A DNA stretch of 64,000 bases from Phallus indusiatus (Eukaryota > Basidiomycota > Agaricomycetes > Phallales > Phallaceae): the NCBI GenBank assembly GCA_027605045.1, contig JAQFWX010000003.1, positions 868,001 through 932,000 of the forward strand, in the 5' to 3' direction. Position numbers and translations under genes: made by a program. Numbering within the stretch: position 1 is the stretch's first letter; every line of letters begins with the position of its first letter. The notes beneath the pieces are model-generated. The model saw only the letters and a list, made by a program, of their open reading frames with translations, searched no databases and was not told the origin of the DNA. Positions 11,058 to 22,907 of the stretch are shown here, one piece after another.

Positions 11058-11075
11058 TTCCTGAAGGTTGTCGAA
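11058..11075. promoter_or_regulatory. Candidate heat-shock element in the JAC1/HSP104 promoter
   Basis: TTC at 11058, GAA at 11063, TTG at 11068 and GAA at 11073 form alternating pentamer units in 5-base register, with one mismatch in the third unit. This matches the Hsf1 pattern nTTCnnGAAn. It lies about 100 bases before the HSP104 start and about 80 before the JAC1 start on the other strand. Confidence 0.55.
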
Positions 11076-11100
11076 GAATTCCAGTCCACACTGAAATTCA

Positions 11101-11108
11101 TATATAAA
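11101..11108 (+). promoter_or_regulatory. TATA box of HSP104
   Basis: TATATAAA lies 69 bases before the HSP104 ATG and about 26 bases after the candidate heat-shock element, a usual arrangement for an inducible promoter. Confidence 0.5.
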
Positions 11109-11176
11109 AGGTAGCTCGAGGACCGTGCGAGAACCCATAGAACTTTAAACAACAACCTCTCTCTCAACGACTCCAC

Positions 11177-14100
11177 ATGACTTCAAACTTCGATTTTACA
11201 CAAAAGGCTGAGCAAGCCATTCAATCCGCTGTTCAGCTCGCTAAAGACCACGCTAATGCCCAAGGTGAGTCCGAGACTGTACATGCTGCCCTCTGCCCAG
11301 AATACTCACAGACATAAACACAGTTCATCCATCTCATTTGGTCGCCGTCCTGCTCAATGACCCAACAAGTCAGGAGGGCCAGGTCTCTCTGCTGTCTTCT
11401 TGCATCTCCAAAGCTGGCGGCGAATCAGTAAGCAGCAAATACGCTCAGTAAATCATGCAAAAGCTGACCTTTGCAACGTAAAAGATTACTTTCTCTAGGG
11501 CCATCCAAAAGTTGATTAACAGACTTCCGGTGCAGGACCCCCCACCGGAAGATATATCTATGACCTCGGCTATGGTCAAGGTACTTCGCGAAGCACAGTC
11601 CATTCAGAAAAACATGGTAGGTCAAATCGCATATTCATACAAACTACCCAGCTGACATGCAAAATTATGTATAGCACGACAACTACATTGCTCAAGATCA
11701 TTTAATATTGGCCTTGATTAAGGACCCCACTATTGCAGCTGTCGTTAAAGAAACTGGTATAACAGAAGCTACCATTAAAACAGCCATACAGCAGGCTCGT
11801 GGCGACAGGCGCATTGAGTCTAAGAATGCCGAGGAAGGCTTTGATGCCCTAAACAAGTAAGTCATTCCTCGTCGCCAAAACACGATACCGTTCAATTCAT
11901 TGACAATATAAATTATAACATTCAGATACGCTATTGATCTTACGTCTCTCGCTGAAGAGGGTAAATTAGATCCTGTAATAGGACGAGTAAGTCATTTATA
12001 TTCTCCGGTTATTAACGTGAACCTAGATCTGAAAAATTGCATACAAGGATAATGAAATTAGGCGGGTTATCCGGGTCCTTTGCAGAAGAACGAAGAACAA
12101 TCCTGTGCTAATTGGTGAACCCGGTGTGGGAAAGACTGCTATCGCAGAAGGATTAGCACAGCGAATCGTGAAACGCGATGTTCCCGCCTCATTAATATCC
12201 CGCGTCTTCAGTAAGCCAAGATACTTCTTTTTCCTTTGAATAATGTTCTAATATCCGTCAAGGTCTTGACATGGGATCCCTCATGGCAGGTGCTAAATAC
12301 AGAGGAGAATATGAAGAACGTATTAAGTCCGTCTTACATGGTACGTCCGTATTCATCCAGTTGCATATAGGCAGAAATTCTAACTTAAAACAGAAATTGA
12401 AAAAAGTGCAGATAAGGGTGTCGGAGTAATCCTTTTCATTGATGAACTTCACTTGATTATGGCTGGTAAAGGGGGCGAAGGTGGAGGTATGGATGCTGGT
12501 AAGTAAATTTCAGCAAGCGCGTCCTTGTGAATTGGTACTCATATACAACTTCCAGCCAATCTCTTGAAACCCGTTCTCGCGCGAGGCAAACTACGTTGTA
12601 TTGGAGCTACAACACTCGCAGAATACAGACGATATATTGAGCAAGACGCTGCCTTGGAGCGACGTTTCGCCCAAGTTATTGTCGACGAACCATCTGTATC
12701 CGACACGATCAGTATTTTGCGAGGTATCCGAGAGAAATACGAAGTACACCATGGTGTTCGTATTCTCGACGGAGCCCTGATTCAAGCTGCAACTCTCGCC
12801 CGCCGATATCTGACTGCACGACGATTACCTGACTCTGCTATTGACTTGGTAGATGAGGCCTGCGCCAGGTATGAATTTTTCGTGATCATTCTCGAACCTC
12901 GTCTCATTCTTTTATTATCCAGTGTCCGTGTTACTCGGGAAACATCTCCAGAAGAGATTGACAAACTGGAGAGGCGTAAACTTGAGCTTGAGGTCGAAAT
13001 TCATGCCCTTGAGGTAAGTTCATTTCTCTATCTTACATTTCTTACCTTCATGCCGTCATGCTTATATGATTTTTTGCACAGCGTGAAAGTGACCAGGCTA
13101 GCAAAGACCGGTTGAAGGTTGCTCGTCAAGCAATATCCGAAGTTGACGAGAAGCTACGACCATTAAAGGCACAATACGAGAATGAGAAGAAACGGGGAGA
13201 TGAAATTACGGAGGTTCGTCGGAGAATCGACGAGCTGAAAGCCAAAGCAGATGAGGCTGAGAGAAGGTATTTAGTTTTCCCCCAAAAAATGTGAAATGTG
13301 ACTGATGTGCATTATGTAGATATGATCTTGCAACAGCTTCAGATCTTCGTTACTACGCATTGCCCGACCTCCAGAAAAGATTGAAATTTTTGGAAGATCG
13401 GAAGATGGAAGAAGATGCCGCCACAGGCGGAGGAACCGATACAGTTACACCTGAAGCGATTGCTGAAATTGTCGGACGTTGGACCTCGATTCCCGTTACG
13501 AAGTTAGTCTCCACCGAGAAAGAAAAGCTTTTGCGCATGGAGAAGATTTTGGCAGAAAGTGTACGTATATTCATTTGCACTAGCATTCACATGACCCTGA
13601 CCATGGCGTTTGATTGAAGGTTGTTGGTCAACCTGAAGCTGTGAAAGCTGTCGCCAATGCTATTCGTCTGTCTCGAAGTGGTCTCAGTAACCCTAATCGC
13701 CCCATCGCTTCATTCCTCATGTGTGGACCCAGTGGAACTGGAAAAACATTACTTTGCAAAACCGTAAGTACTGGTACTGTAAAAAAAAATTGGAATAAGT
13801 TTTGACCGGTGCTCTATATAGCTGGCGACAGTTCTCTTTGATTCTCCCGACGCAATGATTCGTATAGATGCTAGCGAGTACTCCGAGAAGCATTCTATCT
13901 CTCGCTTAATTGGGTCACCTCCTGGCTACGTTGGTCATGGTGAAGGTGGACAACTCACAGAATATGTCCGACGTAAACCTTACTGCATTGTTTTGATCGA
14001 TGAGTGAGTGCTTTTTCTATCCTGTTATTTTACTCTTTCAATTCTCACCCGTTTATTTTAGGATTGAAAAAGCTTGTCGCGAATTTGTCACTCTGTTTTT

Positions 14101-14900
14101 ACAAGGTATATCATCTCTTTGATGTCAGAAATTCTTAATTTCTCATGCATTATTTAGTATTGGATGACGGTCGTCTCACTGATGGACAGGGGCGTGTAGT
14201 AGACTTCAGGAATTGTGTCATCGTCCAAACCAGGTATGTCATTCTCGTATGCATATCGTTGTCTTCGGAATGTTAATAGTTTTGCAGTAATTTAGGCAGT
14301 ACATATCTTAACGATATGGGTGAAGGCCCCCTGAGACCTGAGACACGGCGTTTGGTAACGGCTGCTATTCAAGCACACTTCCCACCTGGTGAGTCAACCC
14401 GAAAAAAATGGAGATCGAGTTTACTGATGTTCTGTTTCAGAGTACATCAACCGTATCGATGAAATCATCCTTTTCGTAAGTTCTCAACGTTATTGAGTTA
14501 TTTTCAGCTCAGGCTCTGATAATGTTAATTATAGCGCTCCTTGTCTCGCAAAGATGTGATGAGGATCGTCGACGTCCGATTAAAAGAAATTCAGCAACGG
14601 CTGGACGGGCGCAAGATGAAATTGGACATCGACAGCGAAGCCAAATCATACTTGGGCAGCGCTGGCTATTCGCCAACTTACGGTGCTCGTCCGCTGAATA
14701 GGAGCATTCAATCCGAGCTGCTCAATCCTCTATCAACGTTAATACTGGAGGAGAAAATTCGGGACGGTGAAGTTGTACGAGTCAAATTCGACGGCCCTCA
14801 TAATCGCCTGGTGATACTGCCTAATCATGAGGGTAGTGGACAGTCGCTTGAAACTATGGACATTGATGACGACGAGCCGGAGATTGAGGAGATGGATTAG
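11177..14900 (+). CDS. HSP104: Hsp104/ClpB-type protein disaggregase
   Basis: AAA+ hexameric disaggregase that extracts polypeptides from aggregates with Hsp70/Hsp40 in the cytosol. Order: N-domain ([21 protein letters not shown]), first ATPase domain with Walker [10 protein letters not shown] and Walker B ILFIDELH, the coiled-coil middle domain ([17 protein letters not shown] ... [16 protein letters not shown]), second ATPase domain with Walker [22 protein letters not shown] and Walker B VLIDEIEKA, then the C-domain ([11 protein letters not shown]) and an acidic end EPEIEEMD. Length is near the usual 900 residues. Around 16 short introns, all joins in frame. The EEMD-like tail resembles TPR-binding ends. 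A TATA box and a candidate heat-shock element precede it. Confidence 0.97.
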
Positions 14901-15036
14901 ATTGGTGCCTGTGTTGAACGCCCTGAATGACTGTTCTTACAGTAAAAAAAGAAAAATTAATACCATTGCTCTGTATCAATTTGTATCAGTAACAGTAGTG
15001 CTCTTCAGTAATTGTACAATATAGTTTTCAAACTAG

Positions 15037-16172
15037 TTATGTATTAGGAAGACTCTGTCTCTCGCTAATTAACTTGACGTCAATCTCTTTTGTATCGTAA
15101 GGTATGCTTTCCCCTTGCTTTCTGGCAATTCCAGGAAGAACAACTGTCCACGAACCTCTCCGAGTTAAGATTTTTTTAATTTCTGATTCGATTAATTCAT
15201 GAAGTTTGGGCACGTCGGCCAATTTCGCTCGACTGCCCACCAAAGAGTTGATATTAAATTCCAGTCGAAAGCCAGGAACTAGTGTGAAGGTTACGGTAGG
15301 ATTGGGTGATGAGGATTTTGGTAAAGATAAAATAACCTAGTTTGAGAACAATTTTGCATTAGAAAGAGACATCAAGTTTTAGCACAGATCAAAGCCACTT
15401 GCTTTTCCAGCGAAGACGGAAAGAGAGAGTGAAAGAGAGACTGGGAGTTTTGCAAATTGTGGTACTGGGTAGCTGAATAGAATCATGGTTGAAAATGAGA
15501 TAGACACGTCGTCGGTATAAATCATGTCGAATTCAATGTTCTATGACAAATGCCAATTAAACAATGTATGTTCGGTGCTAAGGGCTGACGACATACATGA
15601 AAATGAGAATCATCGGTGGGAGGTTGGACGCGTGCACCGGATATGCGAGGGGAAGCACTCCCTAAAGATATTGAATGGACTAATATAGAATCCTTGATAA
15701 CGAATTCATCAGGACAGCATGATAAACATTGGATGAGCAGACCAACCATAAGAGAAGGGGGGCGCAAGGAATTCAACTCATGCTCAACCTTTCGTCGAGC
15801 TGATTCGATGCCCTCCGGCCCAGTCTGGTTTCCACCCAGCTCTGCGCGGTATGTCTCTGTAATCTGCAACGTCGCTCGTCATCAGACTTGAACGCTTATC
15901 ACAAAAAATGGAACTTCATTCACCGTTTCAAGAACGACATTCAACCACTCTACGCTCTCTACTTTTTTGTAGTTCTTTGAGCTGGTTTTTTTGGAAGATG
16001 AGGTTTCAAAACAGTTCGCGGTCGAAGTTGAGGTTGGTAAATGGTATGGTAGTGTGAGCGTCGAGCCGAAGAAAAGGTACCTCAGAATGAGTGCAAGAAG
16101 AAGGATTATCGAAAGCTGGCCAAGAATAAACCCCTGTGTAAATGTAACATGAAACGAAAGTAATTGTCCCAT
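15037..16172 (-). CDS. MMM1: ERMES subunit Mmm1 (maintenance of mitochondrial morphology 1)
   Basis: ER-membrane subunit of the ER-mitochondria encounter structure, with a lipid-transfer SMP domain. One transmembrane segment follows a short luminal N-terminus (FTQGFILGQLSIILLLALIL). The SMP domain follows: YRAELGG, NSLRPPSLM, SISLGSASPRISGARVQPP, FDMIYTDDVSISFSTMILF, FAKLPVSLSLSLSVF, VTFTLVPGFRLEFNINSLVG and ending after VPKLHELIESEIKKIL. Exons join in frame. The intron 15337-15402 has a GC donor (GCAAGT). The short luminal tail and motif order fit Mmm1 rather than Mdm12 or Mdm34. Divergent from the TTL-like gene by 91 bases and convergent with HSP104. Confidence 0.92.
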
Positions 16173-16263
16173 GGTCGTCGCGACGCCACGACCGGCGTTG
16201 CAGTGTTTCCACTATAAGGACTCAGCATAAAATGATCTTATGTAAACCGTATCACGGAGGCCA

Positions 16264-17691
16264 ATGCAAATCCCCGCCTTCGTCTCATTTCCCAACGCTC
16301 CTTTAACCGAAACATTAATCAGGAATGCACTGGCAAAAATTCCATCTATCGAAATTGTTGAAGAAATCCCGAGCAACTTCGACCGACTGCTGCAGTTTTG
16401 CACTTACGATGGCATGAATCACGAACTTACTTTGTCCGAACCGGATTCAGTACTTTCGTCGTGTTACACTATCAGAAAATCATTGATCCGGAAACATTTC
16501 CTAAACCGAATTGTGTCGGTTTATACCTCCAAGCATCCGGAATCTCTGCTTTGCACGTCGGTGCCCAAAACGTGGGATTTTGATATTGCGTGGGCTGATG
16601 AACTAGACGATCTCCTCGCAGATGAGCTATGGGAGCTGTCCCACATCCTGGATAGTACTGTCGACAACAAATGGTTTATCTTGAAACCTGGTATGGCTGA
16701 TGGCGGCAACGGGATTCGCCTTTTTAAATCAAAGGATCAGCTACAAGAGATCTTCGAAGAGTTCGATAATGACTCTGAAAGCGAAGATGTGGGTGACAGT
16801 GAGAACGTTATGACCTCGCAGCTTCGTCATTTTGTGATACAGGTTACTACGCTATTAGTATCTGGTCCCAAACAATATGCCCTAATTCGCTGACAGAAAT
16901 ATCTTGAGAACCCCTTGTTACTCGATCCCCGCGAGATTGGAACCGACCCAAAGGCTACTTTAAAACCGTTCAAGGTTTGTTTCCCATATATAATCTTTTT
17001 GGGATTCTAAGCTGATTTTGCAGTTTCATCTTCGTACGTATTGTGTCGCTTCGGGTGGTCTTAAAGTCTACATGTGGAAGCATATACTGGCTCTCTTCGC
17101 TGGAATTCCTTATACGTCACTTGACAACTCAGATGATCCCGTCGATTTGAAAGCCCACCTTACCAATACTGTTTTAATTCAAGAAAATGCCGAATCATCA
17201 GTTCTCCTTCTTTCGGAACTGGCAAATCAAATAATCCTTTCTTCTTCTGATTTAAGCACACGTCTAACCGTGTCCGATATTGAGACAATCGTTGATCAAG
17301 CAGCTGAAGTTATAGGGGAAGCTTTTCGTGCTGCCCTAGCATCACCTATTCATTTTCAGGTGACCATATCCTCCACTCGATAGTCACCATTGGCTCAAGT
17401 TTGCTCCAGGTTCTCCCTAACGCGTTTGAGTTGTTTGGCATAGACTTACTAGTCACGTACACATCTGGCGCAACCCAACCTTTTCGCGTCTTTCTGATGG
17501 AAATAAACGCGGAGCCGGCAATAGAAAAAACAGGACTAAGGCTGCAATGGATATTACAGGATATGTTTCACTCTATAACAGATTTGATCATTCGGCCTTT
17601 TGCTGGTGTAGATTGTGATGGGTCATCTTGGGAGGTCGGAGAAATAAGAGCAGGGTTTAGAAAATGTTTGGATGAACGTGTTCGAAGTTGA
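16264..17691 (+). CDS. Tubulin-tyrosine-ligase (TTL) domain protein
   Basis: ATP-grasp enzyme of the TTL family, similar to the C-terminal half of yeast Pby1. Visible motifs: NKWFILKPGMADGGNGIRLF (ATP-binding strand and loop), FHLRTYCVASGGLKVYMWKH, PNAFELFGIDLLV and VFLMEINAEPAIEKTG with the metal-binding E-x-N. Four exons: 16264 to about 16842, a short exon near 16896-16974, about 17024-17359 and 17410-17691. Protein length is roughly 420 residues, so no SurE-like phosphatase domain as in Pby1 is present. What it modifies is unknown: candidates are tubulin or another protein C-terminus. It starts 91 bases from MMM1 on the opposite strand. Confidence 0.85.
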
Positions 17692-17866
17692 GTATGTAAA
17701 TATAGCAATGTAACGTTACTACGCGTCATCTTTGGGCTTGTTGCGTTTTAAGGAAAGCTTCAACTCTATTCTGGTTCCACGCCAATCACCAATGCTTTCT
17801 GAAGCAATTTTGGAAGCCTTCTCATTATTCAACCTTTACGAAAATACAAAGCGGATGTTATTTCTT

Positions 17867-18345
17867 TCAATTTTCGGAGGTAGGGCCTGAACTTCCGGGA
17901 ACCAGCTAGAAGGCAAATGAGGAATAACCCGAATGAAAATATGAACCGTTCTGAAACCTACCATGCATATGTTATTCCCGTTGAGCAATGTCTGGGCTAA
18001 TTTCGTGGCCTTTCTTCCTTGAGGAGTCATCTCACTAAGCGAATTCAACGCGAGTCATTGTTCAAGATAACAAAAGCATCCTACTATTCTGTTACATCGT
18101 CAAGAACCATATCTAATCCAGAAATCTATCAGAGATGGCTGCCAACCCGGGGAATGTTTATCACATACTGACGAAATCATCGAATCCCAATAGTTTGCCT
18201 ACAAATTCGCGTTCGCTTTTCATTATCACCCATATACGTGATCCTATGCATTTATCAATTAATTCTAGAGCAGAACCATAATCAGCTTTAAAATGTATTC
18301 GTTTTAAACAACCAGTTGACCTAAAGGTAAGATTTGGGACGCCAT
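17867..18345 (-). CDS. LSM5: U6 snRNA-associated Sm-like protein LSm5
   Basis: Subunit of the Lsm2-8 ring on U6 snRNA and the Lsm1-7 ring in mRNA decay. Sm1 motif: [20 protein letters not shown] and [17 protein letters not shown]; Sm2 motif: [12 protein letters not shown], typical of LSm5. The short tail ends SGPTSEN. About 95 residues, the usual size. Five exons. The first intron (18286-18320) is just 35 bases, unusually short, but its removal gives [21 protein letters not shown] in frame. The initiator could differ if that intron is wrong. It is divergent from TIM10 by 76 bases. Confidence 0.9.
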
Positions 18346-18421
18346 TGTGGATGTGACAGTCACAACCTGAATACTCTGCCTCACAGCAGCCTCAACGTTC
18401 TCGTCTGATACTATCGAAAAG

Positions 18422-18789
18422 ATGGATTCCAACAAACTAGATATCCTTATGGTCGAGTATGTGTTCATAATTCAAATTTTTGCATTACCCACTGATGTAT
18501 TCATTTCTAGAATGAAAGTATTTTCGGATCTTTATCAAGGAGCACTCAGGTTCGCAATACCATTATCAACCCATATGAATTAAGAATAAAGTTATACAAA
18601 CAAATCTCTAGTAACTGCCATAATAAATGTGTTTCATCTCGCTATGCCGAAGGTGATCTCAACAAAGGAGAAACAGTTTGTGTGGACCGCTGTGTATCAA
18701 AGTACTTTCAGGTCCATGAAAAGGTCGGCGAGCGATTGCAAGCGCCAGGAAAAACAAGCAGCGGGAGCAAGCTGGGCCCGATATCATGA
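18422..18789 (+). CDS. TIM10: Mitochondrial intermembrane-space chaperone Tim10
   Basis: Small Tim chaperone that escorts carrier proteins across the intermembrane space with Tim9. The twin CX3C motif is plain: CHNKC and CVDRC, in NCHNKCVSSRYAEGDLNKGE and CVDRCVSKYFQVHEKVGERL. Three exons join as MDSNKLDILMVE, MKVFSDLYQGAL and the rest, giving about 85 residues and ending SGSKLGPIS. Size, cysteine spacing and the SRYAEGDL segment indicate Tim10 rather than Tim9 or Tim8/13. Convergent with the Myb/zinc-finger gene after 68 bases. Confidence 0.94.
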
Positions 18790-18857
18790 CAATGAAAAGA
18801 ACCGGCGTCATCATTGTCCGACAATGCAGCCCAAACGCCGCTCGGACGGATTAATAC

Positions 18858-20871
18858 TTAGTTGCTGCTATCGCCTGTAGATGACATTTTGCGTAGGAGA
18901 GCTGGCGGGATAACATCTAGTTGCGCAAGATCAATAGGATGGCCCTACATTGCATTTTGAGTTACTATAATCAATTAATTAATTTGTAGAAGAAGAAAAT
19001 CTTACATGAGCCAGATGATAGGCTAATCCAGTCCGCTGTTTATAGCTGTTGGAGCAGCCTTCTCGTGGACATCGATAGAGTTTGCCTTTGTCTCTTGACT
19101 CAGGAATCGCATCCAGAACTGGCTGTTCAGAAGAAGTGTTCTGATCTGGGCTGAGCGGCCCCAGAGTCTGTTTCTGAAGAGCATTCTGGAAATGAGCCTT
19201 GGAGCTGGTAAATGTATTAGAGAGTAAAATATAAGAAACTGCTTGGGAACCAACATTTGTAGATGATATTGAATCCCATTGATATTCTAAAAGACGGCAA
19301 ATGGTCAAAGCAAGCAATGATTTTCCAAGAGGATTATCACCTTCCAGCCTTTGCCACACCCTTCCAAAGCACATCGGAAAGGCTTCTCTTTGCTATCCGA
19401 ATCGCCGTCTCGCCCATGCATCAGTCTTCTATGCTCGGCCAAATCAGAGGCCGTAGCAAAATTTGACATTCCCTGGGTAGAGGTACTCGGCCAGCAAACA
19501 GGGTGCCCACATGCGTACGGCAAAATAGTTCGTCTGCTTATATATAAGTGGAAAGTAATCGTCATACATGATAAAACTTACTCGGTATTGGCGGGTAGGT
19601 GAGCGGAAAGACGTTTAGCTTGTAAACTCCGTTTGGAAAGATGTCCGTTTTTCGCCGAACGCGAAGATGTCGTCGGAACTTCCGACAGAACGGGACAGTC
19701 TTCCGCCGAAGGTTCTGTAATAATTGCAAAATTAATTTGTTCAGAGGATGAATACTCGATATCCGGAGACTGAGACGTGTGAGAAACGTGTGAGGGTTCG
19801 GAAGTGGAAAGATGTAGTTGTGATTCATCACTTGACGAGGGTGAGGTGGATAATGAGGAATGTGATGAAGTGAATAATCTGAACGAGGATGAATTTACTG
19901 AGGAGCTGGTAGGCCAGCTATGAGATGATGTAGATGTGTCGGAAATGAATCCAAAAACTTGGCCAAGTGGTGCCACCGCAGAAATATCACACGGAAGAGA
20001 GGATTGATTTGTACGGGGGACATAGAATGAGGGGGACAATAGCTCGCTATTAGAATCCGGATGACTGCAGTCATGAAAGGTGGTGTCGCTTTGACCAGGC
20101 GGATACACAGACAATAGGGATGTCTCCGTTTCGTAGTTATTTTGAGTTTCCAAGAAATCATGATCTTCGCTGTGTTGCACATAAAAGGACATGACATATG
20201 GTTCTTGAGTGCTCTTCTTAGAACGTTGCTTCCGCTGCAGTAATCGCCATCTAAGTAGGGATAGGAGATCAGGCAAGACGGTAGGTACTGCAGATATTCG
20301 AGATATTTACCTATTTCTACAACCCAAACCACTTCTTCCCATAGCTTGCCCAACCTGAGTCCATTTGGTTCCCAGCTGAGAGGTCAACTCGAGAAGTCGG
20401 GCATCCTCTCCCTCCGACCAGCTATCTTTCTTAAGAAGGGGATCAAGTGCTTCACGATATCGCTTTGAACAGGCATCATCGGTTCTTCCAGGAATTTGTC
20501 TCGCTATGAGAGACCATCTAGGAGGAGTATGTGTAGCATAGAGTTCGAGGAGAAGCGCATCCTCAGCGGGTGTCCACGGAACCTGTATGAACTGATTAGA
20601 CACGCCAACTAAACTTCAAATTTTATTACCTTTCTAATTGTGGGAGAAAGGGAATGAAGCCATCTCTAAAATAAAGCCCAACAATCAGAAAAAAAAGAAG
20701 AACAATAAGCCAGAACTGGGTATATCACACCTTACGACACGCTTTATTCGAACGTCCGGGGATGGTGGACGCTATAATCTTCCACACACCTGGTTCTTCT
20801 CCATGTGTTGCTACGGCTTGTTTAAGGAGATTATCTTCTTCTTGGGACCATGGTCGAGGTACCGTCGCCAT
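18858..20871 (-). CDS. Transcription regulator with three Myb repeats and C2H2 zinc fingers
   Basis: Probable nuclear transcription factor. N-terminal Myb/SANT repeats: PRPWSQEEDNLLKQAV ... IPGRSNKACRKRW, VPWTPAEDALLLELY ... IPGRTDDACSKRY, and DSWSEGEDARLLELT ... WTQVGQAMGRSGLGCRNRW. A long Ser/Thr-rich, probably disordered middle follows. The C-terminus holds Sfp1-like C2H2 fingers: YACGHPVC with HRRLMH, FRCALEGCGKGWK with QYHLQ, and YRCPREGCSNSYKQRTGLAY with HLAH, then GHPIDLAQLDVIPPALLRK. The start MATVPRPW is chosen because it opens the first Myb repeat. Roughly 540 residues, about eight exons, all in frame. The two DNA-binding types in one protein are unusual. Target genes unknown. Confidence 0.85.
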
Positions 20872-21229
20872 GAAAGCATTCGGACAGCGAGACTATAACT
20901 TGCTTACATAATTTGCTATCTAATCAACAATCGCCGTGCTAATGTCCAGTGCGTGCAAAACCCTCGTGATCTAGAACGGCTCTTATTGGATAGAATGGTT
21001 TATTAGGCAGATTCTACAACATCGGCTATATGAATTAGTAGCTGTTTTTTTTTCTTAATGCAAAAACACGGTGAACTTGAAGTTTAGTGTCGCAAATCGA
21101 TTGAACCTGTGTCTCCGGCAGTTGTCGCCGGATTTATTGTGGAAAAAAATGACAGGAACTGATATCGTCATTCTGAGGGATATATTAATTTTTAACAATA
21201 TTTTAAAACAAAGCAGCGTTCATATAAGT
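20872..21229. other. Spacer between ERG26 and the Myb/zinc-finger gene
   Basis: About 360 AT-rich bases with no coding signal. The right part is the promoter of the minus-strand Myb gene, the left part the 3' flank of ERG26. Open frames here are short and lack motifs. Confidence 0.6.
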
Positions 21230-22684
21230 CTACGTTTTATAAAACTCTTTCCCCCACTAAAAGGAAAATGGAGATCTCATTAGTATGCGTATGATGTAGG
21301 TCTCAACGGAACATACTTTGATCGTTCTCTCAATCCCATCTTGAACTCCAACGTCAGGTTCGTATCCTAGAACTCGGCGAGCCCTTTCGAAATTGTAATA
21401 ACGAGAGGCAGACATATAATCTGCGCGAACGGATGTGAACGTGGGGGTTTTTCCAATAATCCAGTAAAGGTATTCTGAAATAGCACCGAAAACATGGCCG
21501 ATCGCCCTGGGTATAACAATGGGCGGATGATCTACGTGCTGCCGTGGTGCCCCGAAGCCCAACATAAATATATGGGCAATATCCCAGAAATATATTGGCT
21601 CGCCATTGGTAATAATAAACACTTGGCCGTCGACACGGAAATAGTCTTCGTCATCCTGTTTCATGCGGTTGATGGAAGCTGGACTGAATTGATCATACTT
21701 CGACCGCACAATGCGGCGTTCTTCCACAGTTTTGGCACGTTCCCATGCTTCTGTTATCTTGTCAGCATTCGGAGGTGGTACCACGGCCGGACCAAGAGGA
21801 CGAGCTTTAGATGTAGGTACTCGACGAGCACCTGTTGTGAGTGATATATTGCGAAGTGGTCTGGCAAGCATCTCCTCTGATGAGGCTAGTTTTGAGTTCT
21901 GTCTGCATTCCACCAGTTTATCAGCAGCAAGGATATGGGCCTTTGCCACATTATCCACATAAGTCCAGTCAGTCAAATTCGTGTTTGACCCGACTTGAAC
22001 TTTTGTTTGACCAGCCTTCACTGCACTGGAAATTCCCGGTCCCATACCTTGTTGATCCCCGGGCCTGCAGAAATGTCAATGTTATGCTGTACACGGTCGA
22101 TAAAAATAAAGCGTACCCAAATATACCAGAAGGGCGAAGAGCCACTGTCAAGAGATCATTTTTTCCATTTGCTTCGAGGATAAGTTCTTCGGCGAGCCCT
22201 TTTGTCCGGTTATACGCAGTAAGAGGAGTCTCTGGAACAGGAACCCGCTCGTCAATGTCTACGGCGTCGCCTGCGTTGAAAACAAGCCCGGCACTACTTG
22301 TAAAAACGATGTATTTGGCTCCATTATCCGCAGCAACTCGAAGGACGGTCTTTGTTCCTTCCACATTAACTTTTTCTTGTACGGCAATTGGTGCTGTGTG
22401 TTGAGGAGAGGCAGTATGGAAAATAACCGTCGCGCCAGACTATGTTCATGTATCCTAAACTTCAGCTCGAACATGAACATATAATTAAGACATGGTAAGA
22501 ACCTTTTTAATAGCATTACCAAGAACAGAGGGTCTGTGAGATCACCGGTAAAATATTGTACTTTTTCGTCAAAGTAACGCTGAACAAGATCGAAGACCGC
22601 TACAGTCGACCCTCTGGCGAGAAGTCTTTCGACGATGTTCCGGCCAAGAAAACCGCATCCGCCAACGACTAGGTATGTTTCCAT
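21230..22684 (-). CDS. ERG26: Sterol-4-alpha-carboxylate 3-dehydrogenase (C-3 sterol dehydrogenase)
   Basis: NAD(P)-dependent 3-beta-HSD family enzyme of ergosterol synthesis that oxidises and decarboxylates C-4 at the ER. NAD motif: LVVGGCGFLGRNIVERLLAR; substrate region FHTASPQHTAP; catalytic YNRTK (Tyr-x-x-x-Lys) with TSSAGLVF upstream; then LRPSGIFGPGDQQ and NLTDWTYVDNVAKAHILAA, characteristic of Erg26. The last intron (GTATGT ... TTTTAG) must be removed to reach the WGKEFYKT end at 21230. A one-base frame break lies at 22530-22532: DLTDP is followed out of frame by SVLGNAIKK. An extra internal segment of about 60 residues after the membrane-facing YVDNV part is probably lineage-specific. 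It lies head-to-tail with a paralogue. Confidence 0.9.
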
Positions 22685-22907
22685 GCTTGCTGCGATGGTA
22701 GAGGTACGAGAGCAAGCGTTGGAGTGCGATAATACCTGACCGTCGTACGACTGACCGGCGCCTAGCAAATAGTCATCCCAGAGCCGGAAAATCACCGGAT
22801 TCTGAATCCCATGCACGATTATGTCATTGGCCTGTTCATGCACTCGAAAGATTTTATTTTTTTAATTAGTACAGATACATGTATTTACGAGTAACAAGAT
22901 AGCGAAG

